This document shows, in pieces, positions 1-7,851 of a stretch of DNA of 33,264 nt (its first letter is position 1; the number at the start of each line of letters is the position of its first letter). Under the pieces are notes generated by a model that did no database searches, was not told the origin of the DNA, and was given only the letters and a program-made list of their open reading frames with translations. The position numbers and the translations under genes were made by a program. The stretch spans positions 1 through 33,264 of the forward strand of contig JAFYQP010000003.1 of NCBI GenBank assembly GCA_017559855.1, written 5' to 3'. The stretch comes from Clostridia bacterium. GTDB taxonomy: Bacteria; Bacillota; Clostridia; Oscillospirales; JAAYXM01.

Positions 1-93
1 AAGTTGGAATGCTGCATCAGCAGTAATGCTCATGCCTGCGCCGAGGGAGACGACAAGGCATAATGATAATACTAATGATAATACTTTCTTCAT
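1..93 (-). CDS. Secreted protein, N-terminus only (cut by window edge)
   Basis: Only the first 31 codons lie in the window. They begin with ATG at 93 behind a good ribosome binding site (GGAGG, 9 bases upstream) and encode MKK followed by a hydrophobic stretch (VLSLVLSLCLVVSLGAG) and then small polar residues ending ADAA, which is a standard Sec signal peptide with a likely signal peptidase I site near the last Ala. A Cys at residue 12 sits inside the hydrophobic core without a proper lipobox, so I do not call it a lipoprotein. The gene lies 13 bases behind the small protein gene at 107-253 and is surely cotranscribed with it. Function cannot be told because the mature part is outside the window. 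Confidence 0.75.
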   Translation of the reverse strand, partial: MKKVLSLVLSLCLVVSLGAGMSITADAAFQL

Positions 94-106
94 TTTCGTC
101 TTCCTC

Positions 107-253
107 CTATTCAAAGATTAAGTTGGCTTCAACTGAGCCGAGAGTTGTTCCGTTAACAGCAAGTGTTTCCGGAATTTCACCACTTGTCATGATAACGTCT
201 TCGTTATTTAACATAACAAGCTGAAGGTTGGGTGCGTTGTAGATTTCCTTCAT
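107..253 (-). CDS. Small protein of 48 residues, N-terminal 'Y.AP....(12)..DVIMTSG' type
   Basis: ATG at 253 is preceded by GGAGGG with a 7-base spacer and by a strong promoter (317-345); the frame ends with TAG at 107. The protein starts MKEIYNAPNLQLVML, continues NNEDVIMTSGE and has no signal peptide, membrane segment or cysteine. From memory, many Clostridia encode short proteins with this layout: Met-Lys, an aromatic residue, Ala/Thr-Pro, an alternating hydrophobic stretch, then Asp-Val-Ile-x-Thr-Ser(-Gly). I know no assigned function and give none. It is the first gene of an operon with a secreted protein 13 bases downstream. It is too short for many gene finders, but promoter, ribosome binding site and spacing all support translation. 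Confidence 0.72.
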   Translation of the reverse strand: MKEIYNAPNLQLVMLNNEDVIMTSGEIPETLAVNGTTLGSVEANLIFE

Positions 254-278
254 AGAGTTTCCCTCCGTTTTTTAAATT

Positions 279-300
279 TCGCAGATGGAAAAATCTGCGA
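279..300 (-). other. Hairpin in the 5' leader of the small-protein operon
   Basis: A perfect 8-bp inverted repeat (TCGCAGAT / ATCTGCGA, 6-base loop) lies between the promoter at 317-345 and the ribosome binding site at about 261-266. In the minus-strand transcript it is followed by AAATTTAAAAAA and not by a U-run, so it is not a terminator for this operon. It may stabilise the mRNA 5' end or bind a regulator. On the plus strand it is followed by TTTTAT, but no plus-strand gene ends there. Confidence 0.5.
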
Positions 301-316
301 TTTTATACATATACTT

Positions 317-345
317 ATTATACATATTACGAACTCTTTTTGCAA
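317..345 (-). promoter_or_regulatory. Sigma-A promoter for the small-protein operon
   Basis: Minus strand: -35 TTGCAA (345-340), 17-base spacer, -10 TATAAT (322-317). Transcription should start near 310, giving a leader of about 57 bases that contains the hairpin at 279-300. Confidence 0.75.
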
Positions 346-418
346 GAAAAATTTAATATTTTTTTAACTTTTGTACATTTGCACAAATACCCTGTATTTT
401 CAATGATTAGCAGGTACA

Positions 419-457
419 AAAAAACAAAAAACCGACTTGCAATTTGCAAGTCGGTTT
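419..457 (-). terminator. Rho-independent terminator after tRNA-Thr
   Basis: On the minus strand an AACCGACTTGCA/TGCAAGTCGGTT stem with a very short loop begins directly after the encoded CCA of tRNA-Thr and runs into TTTTTTGTTTTTTT. It is a textbook intrinsic terminator. Confidence 0.9.
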
Positions 458-458
458 C

Positions 459-534
<76 letters not shown>

Positions 535-540
535 ATTTCA

Positions 541-581
541 GCACGCTCAATTATTGTATATCAAGCGTGCAGATTTGTCAA
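541..581 (-). promoter_or_regulatory. Promoter of tRNA-Thr, with an inverted repeat around the -10
   Basis: Minus strand: -35 TTGACA (581-576), 17-base spacer, -10 TACAAT (558-553); start expected near 546. A 7-bp inverted repeat (GCACGCT at 541-547, AGCGTGC at 564-570) brackets the -10. Because one arm lies upstream of the start site the repeat cannot fold fully in the tRNA transcript, so it is either an operator-like DNA site or a hairpin in transcripts reading through from pfkA. I see no other terminator after pfkA. Confidence 0.8.
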
Positions 582-600
582 CACTTTTTTTAAAAAATTT

Positions 601-1572
601 TTAAACAGCCATCATTTTTGAGATGTTGTACATTTGCTGATTAATATCCTTATGCATATTGAGTGCTTCGGTAATGTCAAAATCAGTAATCTCGCTATTG
701 ACGTTGCACACAACTCGGTTAGATTTTCCTGCAAGGAGAGTTTCAACCGCATATGCACCCATTCGACTTGCCATTACACGGTCACGTGCAGTGGGAGAAC
801 CACCACGCTGAATATGTCCTAAAATGGTAACACGTGAGTCGATACCTGTCTCCTCCTGGATACGACGGCTTACCTCAATTGCGTTACCTACGCCCTCTGC
901 GACAATAATAATGAAGTGAGATCTCTTATTGATTCGTCCCATACGGATTTTCTCAATGATGTCCTCTTCGAAATTCATTTCCTGCTCAGGAACCAGAACC
1001 GCAGTCGCACCACAAGCGATACCTACGTATAGTGCAAGGTGACCTGCGTGTCTGCCCATTACTTCAACTACCGAGCATCTCTCATGAGACTGCATTGTAT
1101 CACGGAGTTTGTCCACCGCGTCAAGTGCGGTATTACATGCGGTATCAAAACCGATACTGTACTGAGTAGATGAGATATCATTATCAATCGTTGCGGGGAC
1201 ACCGATTGTGGGGATACCCATTGATGCAAGGTCACGGGCACCACGGAATGTGCCGTCACCGCCGATACAAACGATACCGTTTATGCCCAGATATTTACAA
1301 GTACTTGCCGCTTTTTTAAGGCCGTCCTCTGTCATAAACTCCGGACATCTTGCGGTATAAAGCATAGTACCGCCACGGGAAATAATACCGTTAACGCTTC
1401 GTGCGTCAAGATCTATGATATCGCCGTTAATAAGTCCGTTATAGCCTCGGCGGATACCAAGACAAGAAATATTATAATATGCAGCGGTACGGGCAACAGC
1501 ACGAACTGCAGCATTCATACCCGGTGCGTCACCACCGCTTGTAAGTACGCCAATTCTCTTTATGTTAGACAT
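601..1572 (-). CDS. pfkA: ATP-dependent 6-phosphofructokinase
   Basis: Phosphorylates fructose 6-phosphate to fructose 1,6-bisphosphate, the committed step of glycolysis. The 323-residue length is that of bacterial PfkA. Visible motifs: GVLTSGGDAPGMNAA at residues 8-22 (ATP-binding loop), CIGGDGTFRGA at about 102-112 and the catalytic loop PATIDNDI at about 125-132. The Gly after GGDGT is typical of ATP-dependent rather than PPi-dependent enzymes. The ATG at 1572 follows GAGGTGG at good spacing. The gene follows dnaE, an order often seen in Firmicutes, but it also has its own promoter at 1609-1637. The C-terminus shows no extra domain. Confidence 0.97.
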   Translation of the reverse strand: MSNIKRIGVLTSGGDAPGMNAAVRAVARTAAYYNISCLGIRRGYNGLINGDIIDLDARSVNGIISRGGTMLYTARCPEFMTEDGLKKAASTCKYLGINGIVCIGGDGTFRGARDLASMGIPTIGVPATIDNDISSTQYSIGFDTACNTALDAVDKLRDTMQSHERCSVVEVMGRHAGHLALYVGIACGATAVLVPEQEMNFEEDIIEKIRMGRINKRSHFIIIVAEGVGNAIEVSRRIQEETGIDSRVTILGHIQRGGSPTARDRVMASRMGAYAVETLLAGKSNRVVCNVNSEITDFDITEALNMHKDINQQMYNISKMMAV

Positions 1573-1608
1573 AACTCCACCTCATAGATAAAATTTACCA
1601 TTTAGATT

Positions 1609-1637
1609 ATTCTATAATATTATGGGGATTTTTGCAA
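1609..1637 (-). promoter_or_regulatory. Promoter of pfkA
   Basis: Minus strand: -35 TTGCAA (1637-1632), 17-base spacer, -10 TAGAAT (1614-1609), in the 70-base gap between dnaE and pfkA. It lets pfkA be expressed independently of the long upstream operon. Confidence 0.65.
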
Positions 1638-1642
1638 GTGAT

Positions 1643-4600
1643 TTATTTAAGAACTACATTTTCGCCGCCTAAAAGGTTTTCAAGTTGCACCACAAGTCGC
1701 TCGTCTGCGGCTATGGTCGTCTTTAACCTTTGATTTGTGCCTGAAATGAAAATCACGGTTTCACGGTTGCCCGGAAATGCCATAATGAGTTCACGAAGAA
1801 TCTCAAATTTAGGGTTTTCCCGTGAATCAATTCGCAAAAACAGTTTTAAGTTGTCGTTCTGCGGTACTGCAGGTTCCGGTTCCGTTATTCTTGCACCGTA
1901 ATTCTCAAGAGAACGCACCTCATCGCAGATAATCTGTGTATTTCCGTTTTCGCGGTCACTTACCCTGCCCCGCACGGTAACGAGTGCATCCGGCCTCAAG
2001 GTGGATGCAAATCGTTCCAAAACCTTCGGGAATACTATTACCTCAAGTGTGCCGGAAACATCTTCAAGTACAACGTACGCCATCATTGAATTATTGCGTG
2101 TCATTTTAGTACGTACCGAAGAAATGCTACCTGCAATCAGCACGATGTCGCCGTCTTTGTACTTTCTGTCTTCTGCGGAAAGACTTGCAATATGCACCAC
2201 GTTTATACGCTTTAAAAATGCGGTGTAATCGTCTAGCGGATGACCTGAAAGATACAGCCCCGTGGTCTGGCGTTCAAGAGCAAGTAATTCCTTTTTAGGA
2301 TATTCCGGAACATTGGGTATCTCTACACGATTTATATCCTCATCGCCGGAAATGCCAAAGAGGTCTATCTGTCCGGAGATATTTTTGCTGCGGTTATAGG
2401 CGATAGAATCCATAATCCTGCCATAGCACTGTATTTGTGCATTTCTTGTGCCAAATGCATCAAAGGCACCGCATTTGATTAGATTTTCAAGTGCACGGCG
2501 ATTAAGTTCACGTTCAAACATTCGCTCGCAGAAATCCTGCAGGGATGTGAAGCGTCCGTTTTTCTCACGCTCGTCCACAACGGTTTGCACAAAGCCTCGT
2601 CCGATATTTTTTACCGCAACAAGGCCAAAACGAATATTATCCCCTACTACCGTAAAGGTATCCACCGATTCGTTTATATCCGGTGGCAGAACCTTTATGC
2701 CCATTTCACGACACAGTTCCATATATGAAATGATTTTTTCACTTTTATCAAGTACCGAAGTCAAAAGTGCCGCCATAAATTCTTTGGGATGATGGAATTT
2801 CATATATGCGGTCTGATAAGTAATAACCGAATATGCAGCAGCATGTGCCTTATTGAATGCGTAATTTGCAAAGGCAACTATTTCGTCAAAAATCTCGTTT
2901 GCGATTTGCTCGGAAATTCCGTTTGCGACCGCACCTGCTATCCCCTCTTCTTTATTTCCGTGTATGAAGTTCTCACGCTCACGTAGAAGTTCTTTTTCCT
3001 TCTTCTTTGATATTGCACGGCGTACCATATCCGCACGACCGAGGGAGAACCCTGCAATCGTCTGAAATATACGCATTACCTGCTCCTGATACACAATACA
3101 TCCGTAGGTAATATCAAGAATATCACGGAGAATCGGGTGTTTATATGAAATTTTTTCAGGATTGAATTTGCGTTCGATATACGTGGGAATGGAGTCCATA
3201 GGACCAGGGCGGAAAAGGGCCACGATTGCAGTGATTTCTTCTATGGATTGAGGTTTCATACGCATTACCACAGAAGTCATTCCACCGCTTTCCACCTGGA
3301 ACACACCTGAGGTTTTACCCTGTGACAAATTATCAAAAGTAAATTTATCATCTTCCGGTATATCAGAGAGTTCAAACCCGTTTCCCACCATACGTGCGGC
3401 GTCATGCAGTACGGTAAGGTTTCGCAGTCCCAAAAAGTCCATTTTAAGAAGGCCTAACTGTTCAAGCGTTACCATTGTAAATTGGGTAACAATCGATTCA
3501 TCATTCCGTGCAAGAGGCACATAATCATAAACCGGATTTTTTGTTATTACAACACCCGCCGCATGGGTAGATGCGTGTCTTGGCATACCTTCCAGGGACA
3601 TTGCGGTATCAATAAGAGTTTTAACCGCAGGATCACTTTCATACATATCACGAAGTGTTTTAGATACGTCAAGTGCACGTTCCAACGTCATGTGCAACTC
3701 TTCAGGAATCTGCTTTGCTACAACGTCAACGTCTGCATACGGCATATTAAGTGCCCTACCTACGTCACGGACAGCAGATCGTGCCGCCATCGTACCAAAA
3801 GTAACGATCTGTGCCACACGGTCAACTCCGTATTTTTTATTTACATATTCAATGACCTCTTCACGACGTGCAACGCAGAAGTCAATATCAATATCCGGCA
3901 TACTTACACGTTCCGGATTTAAGAAACGCTCAAAATAGAGGTCGTATTTTACGGGATCAATATCAGTTATATAAAGGCAGTAGGAAACGATACTTCCCGC
4001 CGCACTTCCACGTCCGGGGCCGACCGGAATTCCGTTATTTTTTGCATATGCAATAAAATCCCAAACGATAAGGAAATAGTCAACGTATCCCATTTGGGTA
4101 ATGACGGAAAGTTCAAAGTCAAGGCGTTCTTTATATTCCCCCGCTTTGTCGCCATACCGTGCATTTAATCCGTCATAGGTTAGTTTACGAAGGTATGCCT
4201 CTGCATCCCCTTCAAAGTCGCAAGGCAGGTCAAACTGCGGCAGATGATGTGAGCTGAAATCAAACTCCACATTACAACGTGCGGCAATTATGCCTGTATT
4301 TGCCAACGCTTCGGGGAAATTAGGGAAAAGTTCCGCCATTTCATCTTCGCTTTTGATGTAGAACTCATCTGTTGCAAACTTCATTCGGTCTTTGTCATCA
4401 ACCGTTTTATTCATCTGGATACACATCAGTACATCCTGAATTTTTGCATCCTCACGAGTTAAGTAATGAGCGTCGTTTGTTGCTACAAGGTCAATGCCGA
4501 GTTCACGGCTTATACGAACGACACCACGGTTTACCTCCTTCTGTTCCGGTATACCGTGATCCTGAATTTCAAGGAAGAAATTACCCTCGCCGAAAATATC

Positions 4601-5089
4601 ACGCATTGTTTTTGCATATTCAACGGCACTCTGCATATCACCTTGTAAAATGAGGCGAGGAATAGCACCCGCAATACATGCGGAAAGTGCAATAAGTCCC
4701 TCGCTATGCTCTCTTAAAAGGTCTAAATCGACACGGGGTTTATTATAAAAACCTTCGGTAAAGCCTCGACTTACCAAGTAACAAAGATTCTTGTATCCGG
4801 TCATGTTTTCACACAAAAGAACAAGATGGTACGACTCCGAGTCGATACCATGTACTTTATCAGTCATTTTGCGAGGTGCAACATATACCTCACATCCTAT
4901 AATCGGGTGAACGTCAGCACTCTTACACGCACGATAAAAGTCAATTACACCGTACATAACGCCGTGGTCGGTAATTGCAACTGCGTCCATGCCAAGACTT
5001 TTAACCCGCTTGGCGAGTTTGTCTATACGACAAGCACCGTCTAGCAGGCTGTATTCGCTATGTACATGAAGATGTGCAAAGCCACCCAT
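1643..5089 (-). CDS. dnaE: DNA polymerase III alpha subunit (DnaE1 type)
   Basis: Replicative or lagging-strand DNA polymerase, 1148 residues, the normal length for DnaE. An N-terminal PHP domain (about 1-210) carries HLHVH, TDHG, GCE, a His in YHLVLL, ALSAC and NDAH, so the usual metal ligands appear intact. The polymerase palm follows with GPGRGSAAGS and the catalytic PDIDIDF near residue 400, then HASTHAAGVV. Near residues 800-900 lies a helix-hairpin-helix region (VLPPDINES), and an OB fold lies near 980-1070 (GDIVLIAGSISS, YVVLEDVSGTLEVIVFP). The ATG at 5089 lies six bases behind the whiA stop; its ribosome binding site (GGAATGAGG) is inside the end of whiA, implying translational coupling. 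The extended PolC-type exonuclease is absent, so this is not PolC. Confidence 0.97.
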   Translation of the reverse strand: MGGFAHLHVHSEYSLLDGACRIDKLAKRVKSLGMDAVAITDHGVMYGVIDFYRACKSADVHPIIGCEVYVAPRKMTDKVHGIDSESYHLVLLCENMTGYKNLCYLVSRGFTEGFYNKPRVDLDLLREHSEGLIALSACIAGAIPRLILQGDMQSAVEYAKTMRDIFGEGNFFLEIQDHGIPEQKEVNRGVVRISRELGIDLVATNDAHYLTREDAKIQDVLMCIQMNKTVDDKDRMKFATDEFYIKSEDEMAELFPNFPEALANTGIIAARCNVEFDFSSHHLPQFDLPCDFEGDAEAYLRKLTYDGLNARYGDKAGEYKERLDFELSVITQMGYVDYFLIVWDFIAYAKNNGIPVGPGRGSAAGSIVSYCLYITDIDPVKYDLYFERFLNPERVSMPDIDIDFCVARREEVIEYVNKKYGVDRVAQIVTFGTMAARSAVRDVGRALNMPYADVDVVAKQIPEELHMTLERALDVSKTLRDMYESDPAVKTLIDTAMSLEGMPRHASTHAAGVVITKNPVYDYVPLARNDESIVTQFTMVTLEQLGLLKMDFLGLRNLTVLHDAARMVGNGFELSDIPEDDKFTFDNLSQGKTSGVFQVESGGMTSVVMRMKPQSIEEITAIVALFRPGPMDSIPTYIERKFNPEKISYKHPILRDILDITYGCIVYQEQVMRIFQTIAGFSLGRADMVRRAISKKKEKELLRERENFIHGNKEEGIAGAVANGISEQIANEIFDEIVAFANYAFNKAHAAAYSVITYQTAYMKFHHPKEFMAALLTSVLDKSEKIISYMELCREMGIKVLPPDINESVDTFTVVGDNIRFGLVAVKNIGRGFVQTVVDEREKNGRFTSLQDFCERMFERELNRRALENLIKCGAFDAFGTRNAQIQCYGRIMDSIAYNRSKNISGQIDLFGISGDEDINRVEIPNVPEYPKKELLALERQTTGLYLSGHPLDDYTAFLKRINVVHIASLSAEDRKYKDGDIVLIAGSISSVRTKMTRNNSMMAYVVLEDVSGTLEVIVFPKVLERFASTLRPDALVTVRGRVSDRENGNTQIICDEVRSLENYGARITEPEPAVPQNDNLKLFLRIDSRENPKFEILRELIMAFPGNRETVIFISGTNQRLKTTIAADERLVVQLENLLGGENVVLK

Positions 5090-5095
5090 TTGTCT

Positions 5096-6001
5096 TTACC
5101 TCATTCCTTTTGATATTTCGATTAATTTACGCAACCGATGATTAAGTCCGGATTTTGTCACCGTACCGCCTAAAATTTCACAAAGTTCGGTCATTGTTGC
5201 ATCAGGATTTGCAAGTCTTGCCACCGCAACCTCATATAACTGCGGCGTGAGGGTTTCTAGTCCTTTTGTATCTTTTATAATCTCAATCGCCTCAATTTGC
5301 TTCGCTGCTGCGTCAATTGTTTTTGATATATTTGCAACCTCACAATTACTGCGTCTGTTAATGGAATTACGCAGTTCCTTAAGTGCTTTTGCGTCCATAA
5401 CTCCCATTGCGGAGATAGGTGCCCCCATTCTCGTAAGAAGTTCCTCTATCTCCTCACTATCTTTAAAATAGACGATGTGGTTTCCCTTTCGCTGTGTAAT
5501 TCGTGCGTTGATTTCAAGTTCGTAAAGCAGAGCTTTAACCTCACGCACAAGATAATAATGTGACGTGACGAGTTCAAGATGATATTCATTAGCCGGGTCC
5601 ATAATCGAACCGCCGGACAAAAATGCTCCACGCAAAAATGCCGCACGACTCAAATCATCTTCCACAAGGGCACCGTTTAAATGAACGGTATGCGATCTAG
5701 TAAGATCAAACCCAAAGGACTCTAACACCTGCTTTAGTTTATCTTTATTTGTGATGCCAAGACTATGCTTCTTGGTTGCTTCACGAGGCACGATTTTCTT
5801 ATCAAAATCAAAACCGAATAGCATTTTGAGTATTCGGGATGCTCTGTGAGCAAAGTCCGGATTTTCGGTTGTTATTTTTATCTCATTCGCAGAGAATGTA
5901 TTGGCAAACAGAAACATTCCGCAAAGTTCGGCTATTTCGATTTTGTACTTATCAATTGGTGCATTGCATAGTTCTGCCTTAACTGTTCCAGAAAATGTCA
6001 T
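5096..6001 (-). CDS. whiA: WhiA-family DNA-binding regulator of cell division / sporulation
   Basis: WhiA combines an N-terminal LAGLIDADG homing-endonuclease-like fold (no nuclease activity known) with a C-terminal helix-turn-helix. Here the N-terminus is MTFSGTVKAELCN, as in family members. The central part has the ELCGMFLFA, AAFLRGAFLSGGSI and YHLELVTSHY blocks, and the C-terminus has NRRSNCEVANISKT followed by the HTH (LTPQLYEVAVARL...MTELCEILGG..TKSGLNHRLRKL). I start at ATG 6001, which has AGGTGA five bases upstream; an in-frame GTG at 6010 has no ribosome binding site. That gives 301 residues. The start overlaps the end of yvcK by 23 bases. In Streptomyces WhiA controls sporulation septation and in Bacillus it influences division and chromosome segregation; the role here is inferred. 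Confidence 0.95.
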   Translation of the reverse strand: MTFSGTVKAELCNAPIDKYKIEIAELCGMFLFANTFSANEIKITTENPDFAHRASRILKMLFGFDFDKKIVPREATKKHSLGITNKDKLKQVLESFGFDLTRSHTVHLNGALVEDDLSRAAFLRGAFLSGGSIMDPANEYHLELVTSHYYLVREVKALLYELEINARITQRKGNHIVYFKDSEEIEELLTRMGAPISAMGVMDAKALKELRNSINRRSNCEVANISKTIDAAAKQIEAIEIIKDTKGLETLTPQLYEVAVARLANPDATMTELCEILGGTVTKSGLNHRLRKLIEISKGMR

Positions 6002-6965
6002 TACTCTCACCTAATATTTCCATTAATACCCGTGCAAGTTTTTCCGAGTCGTGTCGTGCAAGGTTTCCGCCGGTGTTGAGTAGCGGTGCGGCGTAAAGTT
6101 TTATCCCCGCTTTTTCAAACAATTCTTCCTCAACAACTATCTTCTCTGCGCCCTCCTTGGCATAGCGTTTTTGGAGGGATGCGGGAATTTCCTCGCTATT
6201 AACAATACATGTATCAAAAATGCCACTGCAAGAGTGGTCAAAAAACGCCTTAACGTGGTCGAATGCGGTATATCCCTCGGTTTCTCCGCCTTGCGTCATA
6301 ACGTTGCACACGTATACCTTTTTTGCACGAGATAATCGAATAGCGTCAACCACGCCTTCTACAAGAAGATTTGGAATTATACTTGTATACAGACTTCCCG
6401 GACCGAAAACTATAAGTCTCGCCTGCAGGATGGCGTTTATTGCATCCCTGAGTGCTTGTGGCTTTTCGGGTACGATTTTAATTCTTGATATACGGCTGTT
6501 TTCCTCTCTTTTAGCATCGGCAATCTTAGACTCGCCTTTTACCGAAACGCCGTTTTCAAACTCTGCCACAAGATGTACGTCTTCTACCGTTACAGGTAAC
6601 ACCCTGCCGGAAATATTAAGAACGTCGGACATTTTAATAACCGCATCATAGAATGAACCGGTAACGCCGTTAAGTGCCGCTAAAAAAAGATTACCAAAAC
6701 TTTGTCCGTGCAGATTTCCGTCTGCAAAACGGTACGACAGGAGTTTTTTCATAAACGGCTCTGCATTGGAAAGTGCCACAATACAGTTTCGTATATCGCC
6801 GGGAGGCAGCATACCCAAATCACTTCTGAGCACACCGCTTCCACCGCCATCATCCATAACGGTAACTATTGCCGTTATGTTATCTGTGTGTTTTTTAAGA
6901 CCTCGCAGCATGGTAGAAAGTCCGGTGCCGCCACCGATAACTACAATTCCGCCGTCAGGTTTCAT
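5979..6965 (-). CDS. yvcK: YvcK/CofD-like protein (gluconeogenesis factor family)
   Basis: A 328-residue protein with the N-terminal nucleotide-binding start GGIVVIGGGTGLS, the family block TVMDDGGGSG near residue 35, LPPGDIRNCI, and LIVFGPGSLYTSIIPNLLV near residue 190. B. subtilis YvcK binds UDP-sugars and is needed for growth and peptidoglycan synthesis on gluconeogenic carbon sources; the same is inferred here. ATG at 6965 has AGGAGCG upstream. The gene lies 11 bases behind rapZ and overlaps whiA, the standard rapZ-yvcK-whiA cluster. The context favours YvcK over true CofD (F420 synthesis), as no other F420 gene is present. Confidence 0.94.
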   Translation of the reverse strand: MKPDGGIVVIGGGTGLSTMLRGLKKHTDNITAIVTVMDDGGGSGVLRSDLGMLPPGDIRNCIVALSNAEPFMKKLLSYRFADGNLHGQSFGNLFLAALNGVTGSFYDAVIKMSDVLNISGRVLPVTVEDVHLVAEFENGVSVKGESKIADAKREENSRISRIKIVPEKPQALRDAINAILQARLIVFGPGSLYTSIIPNLLVEGVVDAIRLSRAKKVYVCNVMTQGGETEGYTAFDHVKAFFDHSCSGIFDTCIVNSEEIPASLQKRYAKEGAEKIVVEEELFEKAGIKLYAAPLLNTGGNLARHDSEKLARVLMEILGESNDIFWNS

Positions 6966-6976
6966 AAAAATCGCTC

Positions 6977-7840
6977 CTATTCACGACCTGCGTCACGATG
7001 CATAGCGGTTGCGGAATAACCCGCATCCTGCAAGTGACGGGCCAAAGTTTCGGATATTGCCACCGAGCGGTGTTTACCGCCGGTACATCCGATAGAAACC
7101 ACAAGAGATGTCTTACCCTCTTCGATATAATGGGGTACTAAAAAGTCACATATGGAATATAAATGTTTTAAAAATTCGTGCGTTTGATCAAAGGACATAA
7201 CGTAATCATAAACAGGTTTATCTTTGCCGGTTTGTACTCTGAGTTCAGGAATGTAGTACGGATTAGGAAGGAAACGAACGTCGAACACAAGGTCCGACTC
7301 TACCGGGATACCGTATTTAAAACCATAGGACATTACGGTAATATTAAAGGACTTATCAAGTGCCCCGCTTTCTGCAAACAATTCAAATACACGCTCACGA
7401 AGTTTTGCGGAGCCTAGGTTTGTTGTGTCGACAATAAAGTCCGCACGAACACGCACTTCTTCAAGCATCTTGTGTTCACGCTCTATAGCCTCTTTTGTTG
7501 ATATGCCTTCGCCGGTCAAAGGGTGGCGACGTCTGGTCTCCTTATATCTGCGAATAATTGTTTCGGTTGACGCCTCAAAGTAGAGTATGCGATAGGTACA
7601 ATCTAAGTCCTTAAGACAGTCAAGTGCTTCAAAAAGTGTGTTAAACTCATCACCGCTTCTTACGTCGGTAACAAGTACAACCTTCTCATACCTACCCTTC
7701 GTTGCAATGCACATCTCTGCAAATTTAGGAATAAGTGCCGCGGGCATATTATCAACGCAATAGTACCCTAAATCTTCCAATATGGCAGCACCGCTACTCT
7801 TACCTGCTCCTGACATACCCGATAAAATTATAAATTCCAT
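6977..7840 (-). CDS. rapZ: RapZ/YvcJ-family nucleotide-binding protein
   Basis: A 287-residue protein with P-loop GMSGAGKSS near residues 8-16, then LEDLGYYCVDNMPAAL, a conserved block around YKETRRRHPL, DTTNLG, and a C-terminal domain with FDVRFLPNPYYIPELR, VSIGCTGGKHRS and a terminal basic segment. RapZ in E. coli is an RNA-binding adaptor sensing glucosamine 6-phosphate or UDP-GlcNAc precursors and recruiting RNase E. In Gram-positives the homologue YvcJ has nucleotidase activity and its role is less clear. ATG at 7840 follows AGGGG; the gene is 11 bases behind murB. Linkage to murB and yvcK fits a role near cell-wall precursor supply, which is inference. Confidence 0.95.
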   Translation of the reverse strand: MEFIILSGMSGAGKSSGAAILEDLGYYCVDNMPAALIPKFAEMCIATKGRYEKVVLVTDVRSGDEFNTLFEALDCLKDLDCTYRILYFEASTETIIRRYKETRRRHPLTGEGISTKEAIEREHKMLEEVRVRADFIVDTTNLGSAKLRERVFELFAESGALDKSFNITVMSYGFKYGIPVESDLVFDVRFLPNPYYIPELRVQTGKDKPVYDYVMSFDQTHEFLKHLYSICDFLVPHYIEEGKTSLVVSIGCTGGKHRSVAISETLARHLQDAGYSATAMHRDAGRE

Positions 7841-7851
7841 TCCTTCAACCC

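Noticed and set aside
279-300. Plus-strand terminator
   Set aside because: The hairpin has TTTTAT on the plus side but no plus-strand gene upstream; as leader hairpin of the minus-strand operon it is better explained.
3482-3922. 146-residue plus-strand frame inside dnaE
   Set aside because: Antisense to a perfectly conserved polymerase region, Cys/His/Arg-rich shadow composition and no ribosome binding site.
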